NCBI RefSeq assembly: GCF_044762655.1
Contig: NZ_JBIWER010000001.1
Span: forward strand, 310,001 to 374,000
Direction of reading: 5' to 3'
From: Psychrobacillus sp044762655
GTDB taxonomy: Bacteria > Bacillota > Bacilli > Bacillales_A > Planococcaceae
DNA length: 64,000 nucleotides
The notes under the pieces are model-generated. The model was not told the DNA's origin and ran no database searches. It worked only from the letters and a program-made list of their open reading frames with translations. Both the position numbers and the translations under genes were made by a program. Below, one piece after another: positions 36,801 to 45,526 of this stretch (position 1 is the first letter of the stretch; every line of letters starts with the position of its first letter).

Positions 36801-36954
36801 GATAGTTCGTGACAACCACTGCAATCGGAGGATTTAAATCTGGTATTAAAGTAACAGGTATTTTAAAAAATGAAACCCCGCCAAGTATGATGATTAAAAA
36901 CATTATAACGGTTGTAAATACGGGTCTTTTTATGGAAAAGTCACTAATATTCAT
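33883..36954 (-). CDS. RND-family efflux permease (AcrB-like)
   Basis: 1023 residues. Helix 1 (FTTVIMFLIIILGGVSFF), two large extracytoplasmic loops and two six-helix halves give the standard duplicated RND fold. Helix 4 motif ALGIGMLVDNSIVVIENIE carries the proton-relay Asp and the conserved GxxxDxxxxxxEN pattern. Length fits HAE-type pumps. No membrane-fusion or outer-membrane partner is adjacent, as expected in a Gram-positive. The N-terminus is unlike B. subtilis SwrC as I remember it, so I give no symbol. AAGAAGGTGG precedes the ATG. Confidence 0.88.
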   Translation of the reverse strand: MNISDFSIKRPVFTTVIMFLIIILGGVSFFKIPVTLIPDLNPPIAVVVTNYQGASPIEVDEKVTKPLEASLSTLPGIESINSTSQEGANFILLEFDWSTDMDAIQLDVMQRIDITPLPDGADKPRFLKFDPAQFPVIQLSLNTKDSKAEIQQIAKQLEKELLRTEGVASVNISGSLVEEVQILLDQEKLKNKGLTQADIVQVIQANNISLPGNPVETNEDKSLTTRIISTLTSVEDIKNLVVTVNPLDGTTITIADIATVDLTKSEQFSQTRANDEPAVLLSVFQESSANTANVSTAFQGALDKQLEKEEFKDIKANILFDQGDYVKIAINNIGTTLITGGLLAMVILFIFLKGIRSPIIVGVAIPYSVIVTFVLMYFAGFSLNIMTLGALALGIGMLVDNSIVVIENIERHLGLGKTPKEAASVGTREVAGAITASTLTTVAVFVPVLFLSGLIGQIFTEFALTISFSLFASLVVAITVIPMMASKLLKKPKGNLEAKRRRSKAYNNFERSIKWTLGHRSIILMITFVLLVVSGIGLFRVGTEFLPATDEGFVTISIDLEKGSSFTATDTVVHKVEEILQEEEDIEVYVSFVGGSQEGQSRGSANSNTAEISVKLKALEDRDRSVFTFVDEVQPKVLKVVGADAEINFNVQTASGSSPNVVSFTLSSNNKKVLDTAVNNLQQDLESLEGVVKVANDLTTKVEEVQINVIREKAIEYGIAPAQIAQTVNNITRGVLASQIIDENDNVFGVYVKYDEMYRSNLEQLKQLQLRAPSGQYIALQDVATVDIAEGPVAIRSVDQASAISFSVKYESKYSLGDMSDLVDVVIQQQNFSEDIDVSFGGDRELMDNSKNDMILAVLLAVVLVFIVMAAQFESYKYPFVIMFTVPLVVIGVFIGLFTTNLPISISAIIGILILVGIVVNNGIVLVDYINQRKADGMPSYEAIITSVRDRVRPILMTALTTILGLVPLALGIGEGTEINQPMAITVIGGLISSTFLTLYVVPIIYSLFDKETRKETTKDSDS

Positions 36955-37087
36955 TCGGGGACCACCTTCTTATTTGCTCTTTCTATCATATGCTCTACAG
37001 AAGCAGAGTTCAAATATTTATCCAGTTTAGCCTGAGAAATCAAGAAAAACCTGGCAAAAATGCCCGGTCTTTAAATAACTTTGCCGT

Positions 37088-37625
37088 AGATTTTCGCTCA
37101 GGGCGGACGCTTTCCGCCGGCATGACTTTAGCTGCTTCACTTGCTCCTGCGCAAGCTCGTCGAAAAAAAGATTTTGCTACGCTCATTCCAGGGTCTTCAG
37201 CTCATGCTTTTCCGGCAGGAGTCGCCGCCCTGAGCTCCAATCTACAAGAACCACTTAATATATGAAAGTTGAATCCAATACCATATAAATAAGTGCTCTT
37301 CTCTATGATTTGATAACGTTTTTATTCAAAAAAGATTACAAGTAATTTGAGTTAATCACTAAAAAAATTGGCCAATCTTTTAGTCTTTCGGGTAAGGTTT
37401 GCTTAATTTTATAGTTGAGTACTATTCACTGTATTGATTGCTGTGAAAGGTGGCTCTTCAGCGGGATGAGTGAGACAGATGAGTTATCAAAGCGGCGCAT
37501 TAGCGACGGTGATAGCTCATCGCTCAGCCCGTGAAACGCATCCACCCGTAACGGAAATCAGTAGTATTTTTCATTCTTACAAGTCCTTCAACCAAGTGTT
37601 CACAGGACATTTTAATATCCTTTCA
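37088..37625. repeat. Composite intergenic element, copy 1 (unit A, spacer, inverted unit B)
   Basis: Unit A (37088-37242) begins TTTTCGCTCAGGGCGGACGC and ends GAGCTCCAATC; it carries ~60 extra bases in its middle. Unit B (37434-37560) has GCGGGATGAGTGAGACAGAT and GCGACGGTGATAGCTCATCG. Unit B read backwards resembles unit A, so the pair forms a long imperfect inverted repeat around ~190 bp. A hairpin (AACCTGG...CCCGGTCTTTAA, 37048-37074) precedes it, and GTGTTCACAGGACATTTTAATATCC follows at its end. It fills the 708-bp gap between the RND gene and prfC; no gene is seen there. Confidence 0.8.
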
Positions 37626-37657
37626 TCCAAAAAAGGTCACCATAAAGGCAACCTTTT
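37626..37657 (-). terminator. Terminator of prfC
   Basis: Arms AAAAGGTCACC / GGCAACCTTTT (two wobble pairs) around a 5-base loop are followed by T on the minus strand. Confidence 0.75.
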
Positions 37658-37662
37658 CCATT

Positions 37663-39237
37663 CTATAGTAAGTTATAAAGCTTAATATGCTCGTATTTGT
37701 CTTGGAACCAACGAGTGGCAAACTCATTTTCAAATAAGAACACATAATTATCATATCGATCTTTTACAAGCATCGAACGTGGACCTGTCATAGATTCCTT
37801 AACCTCATCTTCGTTCTCAATCCATCTGGCAACTTTAGAGCCGATTGGTTCCATTCTGACATCCACATTATATTCATTATTCATACGATGCTCAAACACT
37901 TCAAATTGAAGCTGTCCAACAGCACCTAAAATAATTTCCTCAGTGTGTAGTGTTTTATAATACTGGATTGCCCCTTCTTGCACTAATTGTAATATTCCTT
38001 TGTGGAAATGCTTCGACTTTAGTACATTTTTAGCAGTTACTTTAACAAATAGCTCAGGTGTAAATTGAGGAAGCTTTTCATATGTAAAAGCTTTCTTGCC
38101 ACCGACAACCGTATCTCCTATCTGATAATTCCCCACGTCGTAAAGCCCGATAATATCTCCAGCAACCGCCGTATCAACTGTTTCACGATCATCAGCCAAA
38201 AATTGGGTAGACTGCGTAACTTTAAACGTTTTTCCAGTACGAGCCAATGTAACCGTCATGCCTCTATCAAATTTACCAGAAACGATACGAACAAAGGCAA
38301 TACGATCACGGTGAGCTGGATTCATATTCGCTTGAATTTTAAAGATAAAACCTGAAAAATCTTCGTTTAACGGATTTATTTCTTCTTCCTTTTCAGTCAT
38401 GCGAGGCTGAGGTGTTGGAGCAAATTGTAAATAGGTTTCTAAAAATGTTTGTACTCCGAAATTAGTTAAAGCACTACCAAAAAATACGGGAGTCAAATCT
38501 CCGGCCAATACTTTTTCCTTATCGAAATCATTACCGGCTTCGTTTAGCAACATTATATCTTCAATAGCCTGTGTATAGTAGGAAGTTTCTTTCATTGAAT
38601 GATCAACTGCAAGCTCTCCCTCTTCATCTAAAGGAAGGAATCTCTCAGATTCTTCGGTACGGAATTGCTCGATGCGTCCATTAAAACGATCATAGATTCC
38701 TAAGAACTCTTTCCCCATACCAATTGGCCAGTTCATTGCATATGATTGAATGCCAAGAACCTCTTCTAATTCTTCCATTAGTTCAAGTGGTTCCTTCCCT
38801 TGACGGTCCAGCTTGTTTATAAAAGTGAAAATAGGAATACCTCTCATACGACAAACTTTAAATAGTTTTAACGTTTGAGCTTCAATACCTTTTGCTGCAT
38901 CGACAATCATCACCGCGCTATCTACAGCCATTAGTGTACGATAGGTATCCTCACTAAAATCCTGATGTCCAGGTGTATCCAATATATTTATACGACAATT
39001 ATTATAGTCAAATTGCATAACAGACGAGGTTACCGAGATACCACGTTGCTTTTCAATTTCCATCCAGTCAGATGTTGCAAATTTCCCAGACTTTTTCCCT
39101 TTAACTGTTCCTGCATCACGAATGGCTCCACCAAAGTATAAAAGCTTTTCCGTAATAGTTGTTTTTCCGGCATCTGGATGGGAAATGATTGCAAAGGTTC
39201 TTCTTTTTAATATTTCATCTTGTAATTTTATGTCCAT
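37663..39237 (-). CDS. prfC: Peptide chain release factor 3 (RF3)
   Basis: 524 residues, full length. The translational GTPase motifs are all present: G1 SHPDAGKTT, switch region KQRGISVTSS, G3 DTPGHQDF, and G4 NKLDRQG. The C-terminal RF3 domains follow with QFEVFEHRMNNEY near the end. RF3 recycles RF1/RF2 from the ribosome after peptide release. AAGGAG lies before the ATG. It is a single-gene unit with composite repeat elements on both sides. Confidence 0.97.
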   Translation of the reverse strand: MDIKLQDEILKRRTFAIISHPDAGKTTITEKLLYFGGAIRDAGTVKGKKSGKFATSDWMEIEKQRGISVTSSVMQFDYNNCRINILDTPGHQDFSEDTYRTLMAVDSAVMIVDAAKGIEAQTLKLFKVCRMRGIPIFTFINKLDRQGKEPLELMEELEEVLGIQSYAMNWPIGMGKEFLGIYDRFNGRIEQFRTEESERFLPLDEEGELAVDHSMKETSYYTQAIEDIMLLNEAGNDFDKEKVLAGDLTPVFFGSALTNFGVQTFLETYLQFAPTPQPRMTEKEEEINPLNEDFSGFIFKIQANMNPAHRDRIAFVRIVSGKFDRGMTVTLARTGKTFKVTQSTQFLADDRETVDTAVAGDIIGLYDVGNYQIGDTVVGGKKAFTYEKLPQFTPELFVKVTAKNVLKSKHFHKGILQLVQEGAIQYYKTLHTEEIILGAVGQLQFEVFEHRMNNEYNVDVRMEPIGSKVARWIENEDEVKESMTGPRSMLVKDRYDNYVFLFENEFATRWFQDKYEHIKLYNLL

Positions 39238-39356
39238 TCTGTTATATCTCCTTCTTATTCACTTTCTTATCATATGGATTTAGAGGGAAAAAAACAAGTA
39301 AAAAAAGTGAAAGTACCTATCTTAGTTATGATGATCGTTGGACTAGATAAAGAAAA

Positions 39357-39890
39357 ACCGGGCAGAAAGAAACCCGGTCCCTTAAGAATAAAAATCTAGA
39401 TATACCTTTGATTGTAGCTCCGGTCGGACGCTTTCCGTGGGCACGGCTCGAGCCTGTAGTCTCTCCCTCGTGCTATTCCCACAGGAGTCGCCGACCTGCG
39501 CTACAATCCATAATAACCTCTATTATATAAGTATAGTTCCATACAATATCATTTAAATGACACTCTGTCTTTTACTGCTCTTATTGCACTACAATCCTAT
39601 CCCAAAAAGATTACTGGTAATTGGATGATTGTTTATAAAATTTGCCCAATTCCTTTATGTTAAGGATAAGCTATAGCAAATCTCTTCGTGTAGTACTACA
39701 CATTCATTGATTGAAGTGTAAGGTGGCGACTTCTGCGGGATGAGTGAGACAGATGAGATATCACAGCGGCACGAAGCGACGGTGATAGCTCATCGCTCAC
39801 CCCGCGAAACGCGTCCACCTGAAACGTAAATCATAGGATTATTTATTATTCCTAGTTCCCTGAACTCAGTGTTCACGAGATACTTTTATT
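39357..39890. repeat. Composite intergenic element, copy 2
   Basis: A hairpin ACCGGG...CCCGGT (39357-39378) precedes unit A (39410-39508: GATTGTAGCTCCGGTCGGAC at its start, CGCTACAATC at its end). A ~200-bp AT-rich spacer with AAATTTGCCCAATTC follows, then inverted unit B (39706-39833: GCGGGATGAGTGAGACAGAT, GCGACGGTGATAGCTCATCG, CGTCCACC). Spacer and outer flanks are also similar to copy 3. It occupies the gap between prfC and the M42 peptidase gene; no gene is seen there. Confidence 0.85.
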
Positions 39891-39894
39891 TACT

Positions 39895-39928
39895 CTCTTT
39901 TTTTAAAAAATCGGTTTTACCCGATTTT
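39895..39928 (-). terminator. Terminator of the M42 peptidase gene
   Basis: 8-bp arms AAAATCGG / CCGATTTT with a 6-base loop touch the stop codon; a minus-strand TTTTTT run and more T follow. Confidence 0.8.
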
Positions 39929-40977
39929 CAAGAGATTTTCGTGTTTACATAGCTATATAAAAGTTTGGCAGTATTTTCTAATGAATCGATATGTGTACGT
40001 TCATAAGCATGAGATGCTTCAATTCCAGGTCCTAATAATGCATGCTTCACATCATACCCTGCTCGAATTGCTGCCGAAGCATCAGACCCGTAGTATGGAT
40101 AAATATCTAATTTGTAATCGATATTTCCTGTTTGAGCCAGCTCTACTAATTGACGAGTTAATTCATAATGGTATGGTCCCGAGGAATCCTTTGCACAAAT
40201 AGAAACCGTAAACTCATCCGATGCTTGTCCATCTCCAATAGCACCCATATCTACAGCCAAATATTCCACCGTTTCCGCCGGTACATTTGAGTTACCGCCA
40301 TATCCAATCTCCTCATTATTAGAAATATAGAAATGAGTTGTATGTGGTAAGGTCACCTTTGAGGTTTGAATAGTTTTGATTAATTGAAGAAGTAAAGCAG
40401 TGCTAGCTTTATCATCTAGATGGCGGGATTTAATAAACCCGTTTTCGGTTTCTTCAAATCGTGGATCAAATGAAACAAAATCCCCTACCTCAATACCTAA
40501 TTTTCGTGTATCTTCTGCAGTTAATACTTTTTCGTCTATACGAACTTCCATGTTTTTTTCATCACGAGGTAAACCACTAGCATTTTTGTATACATGCACA
40601 GTAGTTTGGTGCATTAAAATAGTGCCTCGTATTTTTTTACCATCTGCTGTATGAATAGTACAATATTCACCTTCTACAGCATTCCAGTTAAAGCCACCTA
40701 CCATAGTAAGCTGCAATCTACCGCTTCCCTTTACTTCCTTTACCATCGCACCTAAAGTGTCTGTATGCGCAGTTAAAAGACGATGCTTTGTTTCATCAGA
40801 ACCTTTTATAGTTGCGATTAATGCCCCTTTATTTGTTCTAATATAATCCACTTTTAGCTTCTGTAGAATGTCTTCCATAAAATCCATAATCTCTTTTGTA
40901 TAACCAGATGGACTAGGGATTTCTACTAATTGTTTTAATAATGAAACTGTATCTTTTGCATGAAATGAAAATGACAT
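39928..40977 (-). CDS. M42-family aminopeptidase/glutamyl aminopeptidase
   Basis: 349 residues. Metal ligands and catalytic residues are visible in order: TAHTDTLG (His, Asp), RHLDDKAS (bridging Asp), NNEEIG (catalytic Glu pair), AVDMGAIG (Asp) and ASHAYERTH (His). These cytosolic enzymes form large tetrahedral assemblies and trim peptides; some were first called endoglucanases. I set the start at ATG 40977, seven to eight bases after AAAGGAGG; the frame extends 21 bases further but without a ribosome site. Confidence 0.9.
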   Translation of the reverse strand: MSFSFHAKDTVSLLKQLVEIPSPSGYTKEIMDFMEDILQKLKVDYIRTNKGALIATIKGSDETKHRLLTAHTDTLGAMVKEVKGSGRLQLTMVGGFNWNAVEGEYCTIHTADGKKIRGTILMHQTTVHVYKNASGLPRDEKNMEVRIDEKVLTAEDTRKLGIEVGDFVSFDPRFEETENGFIKSRHLDDKASTALLLQLIKTIQTSKVTLPHTTHFYISNNEEIGYGGNSNVPAETVEYLAVDMGAIGDGQASDEFTVSICAKDSSGPYHYELTRQLVELAQTGNIDYKLDIYPYYGSDASAAIRAGYDVKHALLGPGIEASHAYERTHIDSLENTAKLLYSYVNTKIS

Positions 40978-41018
40978 TAAAAATCCTCCTTTAAGCATAC
41001 CTTTATCATACCAAAATA

Positions 41019-43193
41019 TTACTTTAATATAAAACTTGGTACTTGGTATGCTTTAATAGGTTTTGAATAGTAATAGCCTTGTATTGTATGACAATTATGA
41101 GCCTTTAAAAACTCTACAACCTCTAAGGTTTCTACTCCTTCTGCAACTACTTCTAGACCTAAACTATGACCGATTCTAATTATGGAGGACACAATCACTT
41201 CATCACGGCCCGTTAATACCCGGTCCATTAGACTTCTGTCAATTTTTAATGTGTGAATTGGAAGCTCACTTAAATATCGGAAGTTAGAAAAACCAGAACC
41301 AAAATCATCCATTGCTAGCTTGATTCCAAGCTTTTCTAATTTATGTAGTAAATTCAATAATTTATCCATATTCTTCATTAATATATTTTCTGTCATCTCT
41401 ATTTCTAAATATTTTGCAGGTAGCCCGGTTTTCTCCAAAATTTCTTGCAAATTTGTAAAAAAATCATTCTGCTCTAACTCTACGGGACTTATATTAACGG
41501 AAATAGTTTGAAAAGGGACCCCCTGTTTGAGCCATATAACTCCTTGTCTACAGACTTCTTCTAACACATATTTTCCAATAGAAATAATGAGACCTGTTTC
41601 TTCTGCGAAAGGTATAAAGTCATTTGGCGGAATAATTTCTTTACCTTTTTTATTCCATCGAATTAATGCTTCATAGCCATCAACCTTTTCTCTTTTCAAA
41701 TTTACTTTAGGCTGATAGTCAAGGTAAAACTCATGATTATTTAAACCTGCCCGAATATCGCTTTCTAACCCTACCTTGTTGACATGCCCCTCCATAAACT
41801 TTTTATCGAATATCACAGCAGTTCGCTTTCCATAGTCCTTTGAAATATTAAGTGCTAGATCAGCTGCTCGGTGCATTTCCTTATAACTAGATCCGTGCAA
41901 CGGAAAGGAAGCAATGCCGATAGAACAAGATATATATATTTCCATTTCCTCTATACTAAAAGGTTCTTCAATCTTTTGGATTAATTCCAATGCATTTTCT
42001 AGTGTTTTATTTTCTTTTTGTCGCTCCACAATAAGCACAACAAATTCATCACCACCAATGCGATATAACTCACCAGTTCGTTTATAGAAATTCTTAATTC
42101 TTTTAGCAACTACTTTAAGTAAGGAATCGCCGGTAACATGACCTAAGGAATCATTAATATTTTTAAATCGGTCCAAATCTATATATAGAAAACTAAATGG
42201 CAGGTTTTCATTTATAAGTTCTACAATATCTCTTTCAAGAGCAGCGGTATTATATGTATTTGTCAAATGATCACGGTACGCCATCTCAGTGAGTTCAGTC
42301 CTCGCTGATTCGAGCTCTGTAATATCGTTGCCAATACCAATCGCACCACTTATTATTCCATCTTGTTCAATTGGAGAAATTGTAATATGTACACATCTAT
42401 CGCCAAACCATTCTTTGTAGAAGACTTCTTCCCCAATATTAACTTTTTTTATATAAAATAATAATCTGTCTGTCATCTCTTCAGAAAAGTATGTATTTAT
42501 ATTATAGATTGGACTTAAAACTTTTTTCTTAATAGAATCCCTGTTGGGTTGAATCGTTTGTAGCCCTTTTTCAGCTAAATATTCTGCAGCTAATTTCCCT
42601 GTTAATAAGGAAAAACCACAATTGTTATCACTATCTTTTTCCACTTTGAAAACTAAATTGTTAATATGGTGGACAACTGTTTCAAATGAGGAAAGTAGTT
42701 TGGACTGCAATAATACTTCTTTTTCTTTTTCTAATGTAATATCCGTACGGATGCTGAGGAAATAAGTATCATTACCATACGTTTCAACAGGTAATATATA
42801 TGTTTTCACCCAATATAATTCGCCATTCTTACGTCTATTGCATATTTCACCTGTCCATGTGTTTCCTTTAAAAATAGTTTCCCACATTTCTTTAAAGAAG
42901 GATGCAGGGTGAGTATTGGAATTAATAATTTTATGTGTTTTTCCTATTAACTCTTCCTTCGAATATCCTGTAATATCGCAAAAGCGATCATTTACAAATA
43001 ATATTTGTCCAGCCTTGTTGGTAACAGCTATTATCATCGTTTCGTTCACTGCATAATCCATAAGCTCCATATTAAAAAAGGCATCGTCAAGCTTCTCCTG
43101 AAGTGCTATATCACTCGCCAATGACTCATCAAATATTGCAGTTTTAACTTTATATAATAATTCATCGGTGTTCGTATTAAATACAGACTTCAT
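41019..43193 (-). CDS. PAS-GGDEF-EAL cyclic-di-GMP enzyme (second copy)
   Basis: 724 residues, soluble. An N-terminal PAS domain (about 40-160; FVNDRFCDITGYSKEELIGK) and a second, divergent sensory region precede GGDEF (YRIGGDEFVVL, intact) and EAL (YEALIRW, EMTENIL, DDFGSGFSN, LKIDRSLM, EGVETLE, QGYYYSKP, intact). Both activities are possible. Unlike the first copy at 15971, the cyclase motif is canonical. GGGGGGAG precedes the ATG. It is a single-gene unit. Confidence 0.9.
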   Translation of the reverse strand: MKSVFNTNTDELLYKVKTAIFDESLASDIALQEKLDDAFFNMELMDYAVNETMIIAVTNKAGQILFVNDRFCDITGYSKEELIGKTHKIINSNTHPASFFKEMWETIFKGNTWTGEICNRRKNGELYWVKTYILPVETYGNDTYFLSIRTDITLEKEKEVLLQSKLLSSFETVVHHINNLVFKVEKDSDNNCGFSLLTGKLAAEYLAEKGLQTIQPNRDSIKKKVLSPIYNINTYFSEEMTDRLLFYIKKVNIGEEVFYKEWFGDRCVHITISPIEQDGIISGAIGIGNDITELESARTELTEMAYRDHLTNTYNTAALERDIVELINENLPFSFLYIDLDRFKNINDSLGHVTGDSLLKVVAKRIKNFYKRTGELYRIGGDEFVVLIVERQKENKTLENALELIQKIEEPFSIEEMEIYISCSIGIASFPLHGSSYKEMHRAADLALNISKDYGKRTAVIFDKKFMEGHVNKVGLESDIRAGLNNHEFYLDYQPKVNLKREKVDGYEALIRWNKKGKEIIPPNDFIPFAEETGLIISIGKYVLEEVCRQGVIWLKQGVPFQTISVNISPVELEQNDFFTNLQEILEKTGLPAKYLEIEMTENILMKNMDKLLNLLHKLEKLGIKLAMDDFGSGFSNFRYLSELPIHTLKIDRSLMDRVLTGRDEVIVSSIIRIGHSLGLEVVAEGVETLEVVEFLKAHNCHTIQGYYYSKPIKAYQVPSFILK

Positions 43194-43349
43194 ATTACTC
43201 CCCCCGCCTAAAAATGGTTGTTAAGTATCAATATCTAACTCAATGTTAGTTAAATAGTCACTATTTGTCAATGAGTCGACAGTAAATATATATCGATTTT
43301 ACAAGAGTTGTGACATTTTATAATCTTTTAGTAAGAATTGGTTAACACT

Positions 43350-43393
43350 GAATACAAAAAGCCATCCTAGCTTAAAGAAATAGGATGACTTTT
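43350..43393 (-). terminator. Terminator of the aldehyde dehydrogenase gene
   Basis: 13-bp arms AAAAGCCATCCTA / TAGGATGACTTTT (one wobble pair) are followed by T on the minus strand. Confidence 0.8.
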
Positions 43394-43445
43394 GGATCAT
43401 ATAATATTACTAATTTTCAATTTCATTTAGTTGCATTTTCATTAT

Positions 43446-44834
43446 TTACTTTAGCAAACCTCTTACTAGCTTTACTTTATTTTTATACGGTGGAAAAACA
43501 ATATTAATCGGTAAGGTAGTATTTTTCTTCACAATGGATTTTTGGTGAGTAAATAAAGTAAAACTCGCTTCTCCATGATAAGCTTGAGTCCCTGAATTTC
43601 CTACTCCCCCGAATGGAAGGTGTACACTGCCAGCATGCGTAATCGTGTCATTTATACAGCCACCGCCAAATGGGAGCTCTTGAAGAAAGTATTGCTGAGC
43701 TTTTTCATTTTCGCTAAACATATAAGCAGCCAAAGGTTTTGGCAATTTGCGAATTCGATACACTATTCCTCGTAAATCGCTATAACTAATGATAGGTAAT
43801 ATAGGACCAAACAATTCTTCCTCCATAGATGGACTATTGAAGTCAACTCCATTTAAAATGGTTGGCTCTATAAATAAATCATCCCGGTCCATTTTGCCTC
43901 CGAAAATAATTTGGTCCCTTTCCGCTTCTAAAACACCACTTAGTCGATCAAAATGATTACTATTCACTATTCTTCCAAGGTCAGTACTTTGTTGAATATC
44001 GTTACCATAAAATTGAGCAATTGCTTTCTTTAACTGTTCGATAAACTTATCTTTAACAGTTTCCTCCACTAATACATAATCAGGTGCAATACATGTTTGA
44101 CCAGCATTCACGAATTTCCCCCACACAATCCGTTTAGCTGCAACAGCTAAATTAGCCGTGTGATCAACAATTGCTGGACTTTTCCCACCTAATTCTAGAG
44201 CAATTGGAGTTAATCTTTCTGCTGCTGCCTTCATCACAATTTTCCCTACTTGAACGCTTCCAGTAAAGAAAATAAAATCAAACGCCGCATGTATTAGCAA
44301 GGAGGTTTCTTCCTTTTCTCCCTCGACAACGCGAATATATCTTGGGTCATATGCTTCCGCGATTATTTTTTTCACGATATCAGATGTATTTGGTGTTGCT
44401 TCAGAAGGTTTTATAATTGCACAATTTCCTCCAGCAATAGCTCCTATAAGTGGTTCCATCACAAGCTGGAACGGATAATTAAATGGTGCAATGATCAAAA
44501 CCGTACCGTATGGATCGTTGACGATAAAGCTTTTAGATGGCATTAAAGCAACTGGTGTTTTTACAACCTTTGGTACCATCCACTGCTCCAAATTTTTAAT
44601 CATATAAGATATATTGTCATAAACCAATCCGATTTCCGTCACATAGGCTTCAAATTCACTTTTTCTTAAATCTTTGTATAAAGCTTCGATAACTTCTCCT
44701 TCATACTTTTTAATCGTCTTTTTAAGTATTTCCAATTGTTCTACCCGAAATGCCACAGTTCTCGTCATTCCACTATAAAAGTAAGCTTGATGCTCGTCTA
44801 GCATACGATTTAGTTGTTCCTCTGTAAATCTCAT
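43446..44834 (-). CDS. Aldehyde dehydrogenase, class 3 type (YwdH-like)
   Basis: 462 residues. Catalytic Cys lies in FVNAGQTCIAPDYV, the general-base Glu in LELGGKSPAIVD, and the nucleotide site around FTGSVQVGKIV. The short length, lack of an N-terminal extension and the basic C-terminal tail (about 30 residues after LFTHQKSIVKK) fit the class 3 branch, which oxidises fatty or aromatic aldehydes. B. subtilis YwdH is the closest protein I remember. It is transcribed alone. Confidence 0.88.
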   Translation of the reverse strand: MRFTEEQLNRMLDEHQAYFYSGMTRTVAFRVEQLEILKKTIKKYEGEVIEALYKDLRKSEFEAYVTEIGLVYDNISYMIKNLEQWMVPKVVKTPVALMPSKSFIVNDPYGTVLIIAPFNYPFQLVMEPLIGAIAGGNCAIIKPSEATPNTSDIVKKIIAEAYDPRYIRVVEGEKEETSLLIHAAFDFIFFTGSVQVGKIVMKAAAERLTPIALELGGKSPAIVDHTANLAVAAKRIVWGKFVNAGQTCIAPDYVLVEETVKDKFIEQLKKAIAQFYGNDIQQSTDLGRIVNSNHFDRLSGVLEAERDQIIFGGKMDRDDLFIEPTILNGVDFNSPSMEEELFGPILPIISYSDLRGIVYRIRKLPKPLAAYMFSENEKAQQYFLQELPFGGGCINDTITHAGSVHLPFGGVGNSGTQAYHGEASFTLFTHQKSIVKKNTTLPINIVFPPYKNKVKLVRGLLK

Positions 44835-45060
44835 TTATACTCACTCCTTTTCCATTTCTTTACTCTTAAAGAAATCATACTATGTATTTCTAATAGAAGA
44901 TAGAACAAGCAATTATTTTTGGTATACATGAAGAGTGACTTTCGTGGAATACTACTTTTAAGAATTCTTTTCCAACTATATTGATCAATAATTTCTTGAT
45001 TCTTAAACTGGAAAGTTTATTTTATCTTAATTTTTTAATCGTTTTTATATAGTCGATTCT

Positions 45061-45152
45061 GTGGATATTGGAGAGGCGAGTCTAGCGGGAACAGCACGAG
45101 CGAGAGAACAGGCTCGAGAGGCACAAGCCGTGCCCGCCGAGAGCGGAAATCA
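45061..45152 (-). repeat. Solitary intergenic repeat unit A, minus orientation
   Basis: Its reverse complement contains TTTCCGCTCTCGGCGGGCAC, CTCGAGCCTGTTCTC and CTCGTGCTGTTCCCGC, matching unit A at 39410 and 59107. It lies in the 488-bp gap between the aldehyde dehydrogenase gene and the 47-residue ORF; nothing else was recognised there. Confidence 0.75.
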
Positions 45153-45322
45153 GCGTTGTAAGTGTGCTTTTATGAAAGTGGCACATATAGCAAAACTTTT
45201 AGCCTATACACTTTAGAAAATCTATGCTTATTGATTCATTTTTCAGCAAAATAGTTTATGAATGAAAGTTGGCAGGGTATAGAACTGATATATAAATAAA
45301 CGTATTAAGGGAGGAAATAACA

Positions 45323-45466
45323 ATGACTGAAACAGAAACTTGGTGGGAGCCCATTTTTACAGGAGCTATCGCATTAGGGCTTAATAAGGAACGAATGAAT
45401 GAAATAGAAGAAGAATCATTTTTATATTTTAAAGAAGACCACGGTGAAACGGAGACACCTAATTGA
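45323..45466 (+). CDS. Small protein, 47 residues, unknown
   Basis: The frame MTETETWWEPIFTGAIALGL... ends in TAA-free TGA at 45464-45466. A strong AAGGGAGG ribosome site lies eight bases before the ATG and a good terminator begins 16 bases after the stop. One central short hydrophobic stretch (PIFTGAIALGL) and a Glu-rich second half are visible. I do not recognise the family. The combination of ribosome site and terminator makes it a likely real gene. Confidence 0.7.
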   Translation: MTETETWWEPIFTGAIALGLNKERMNEIEEESFLYFKEDHGETETPN

Positions 45467-45482
45467 ATAACCGATATAGGAT

Positions 45483-45526
45483 ATCAGCTTTTCCCTTCAT
45501 ATGATTAAGGAAAAGCTGATTTTTTC
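45483..45526 (+). terminator. Terminator of the 47-residue ORF
   Basis: 12-bp arms ATCAGCTTTTCC / GGAAAAGCTGAT are followed by TTTTTTC. Confidence 0.85.

Noticed and set aside
36990..37265. 91-residue ORF over repeat copy 1
   Set aside because: It lies wholly in the intergenic element, has no ribosome site, and is not kept in the other copies.
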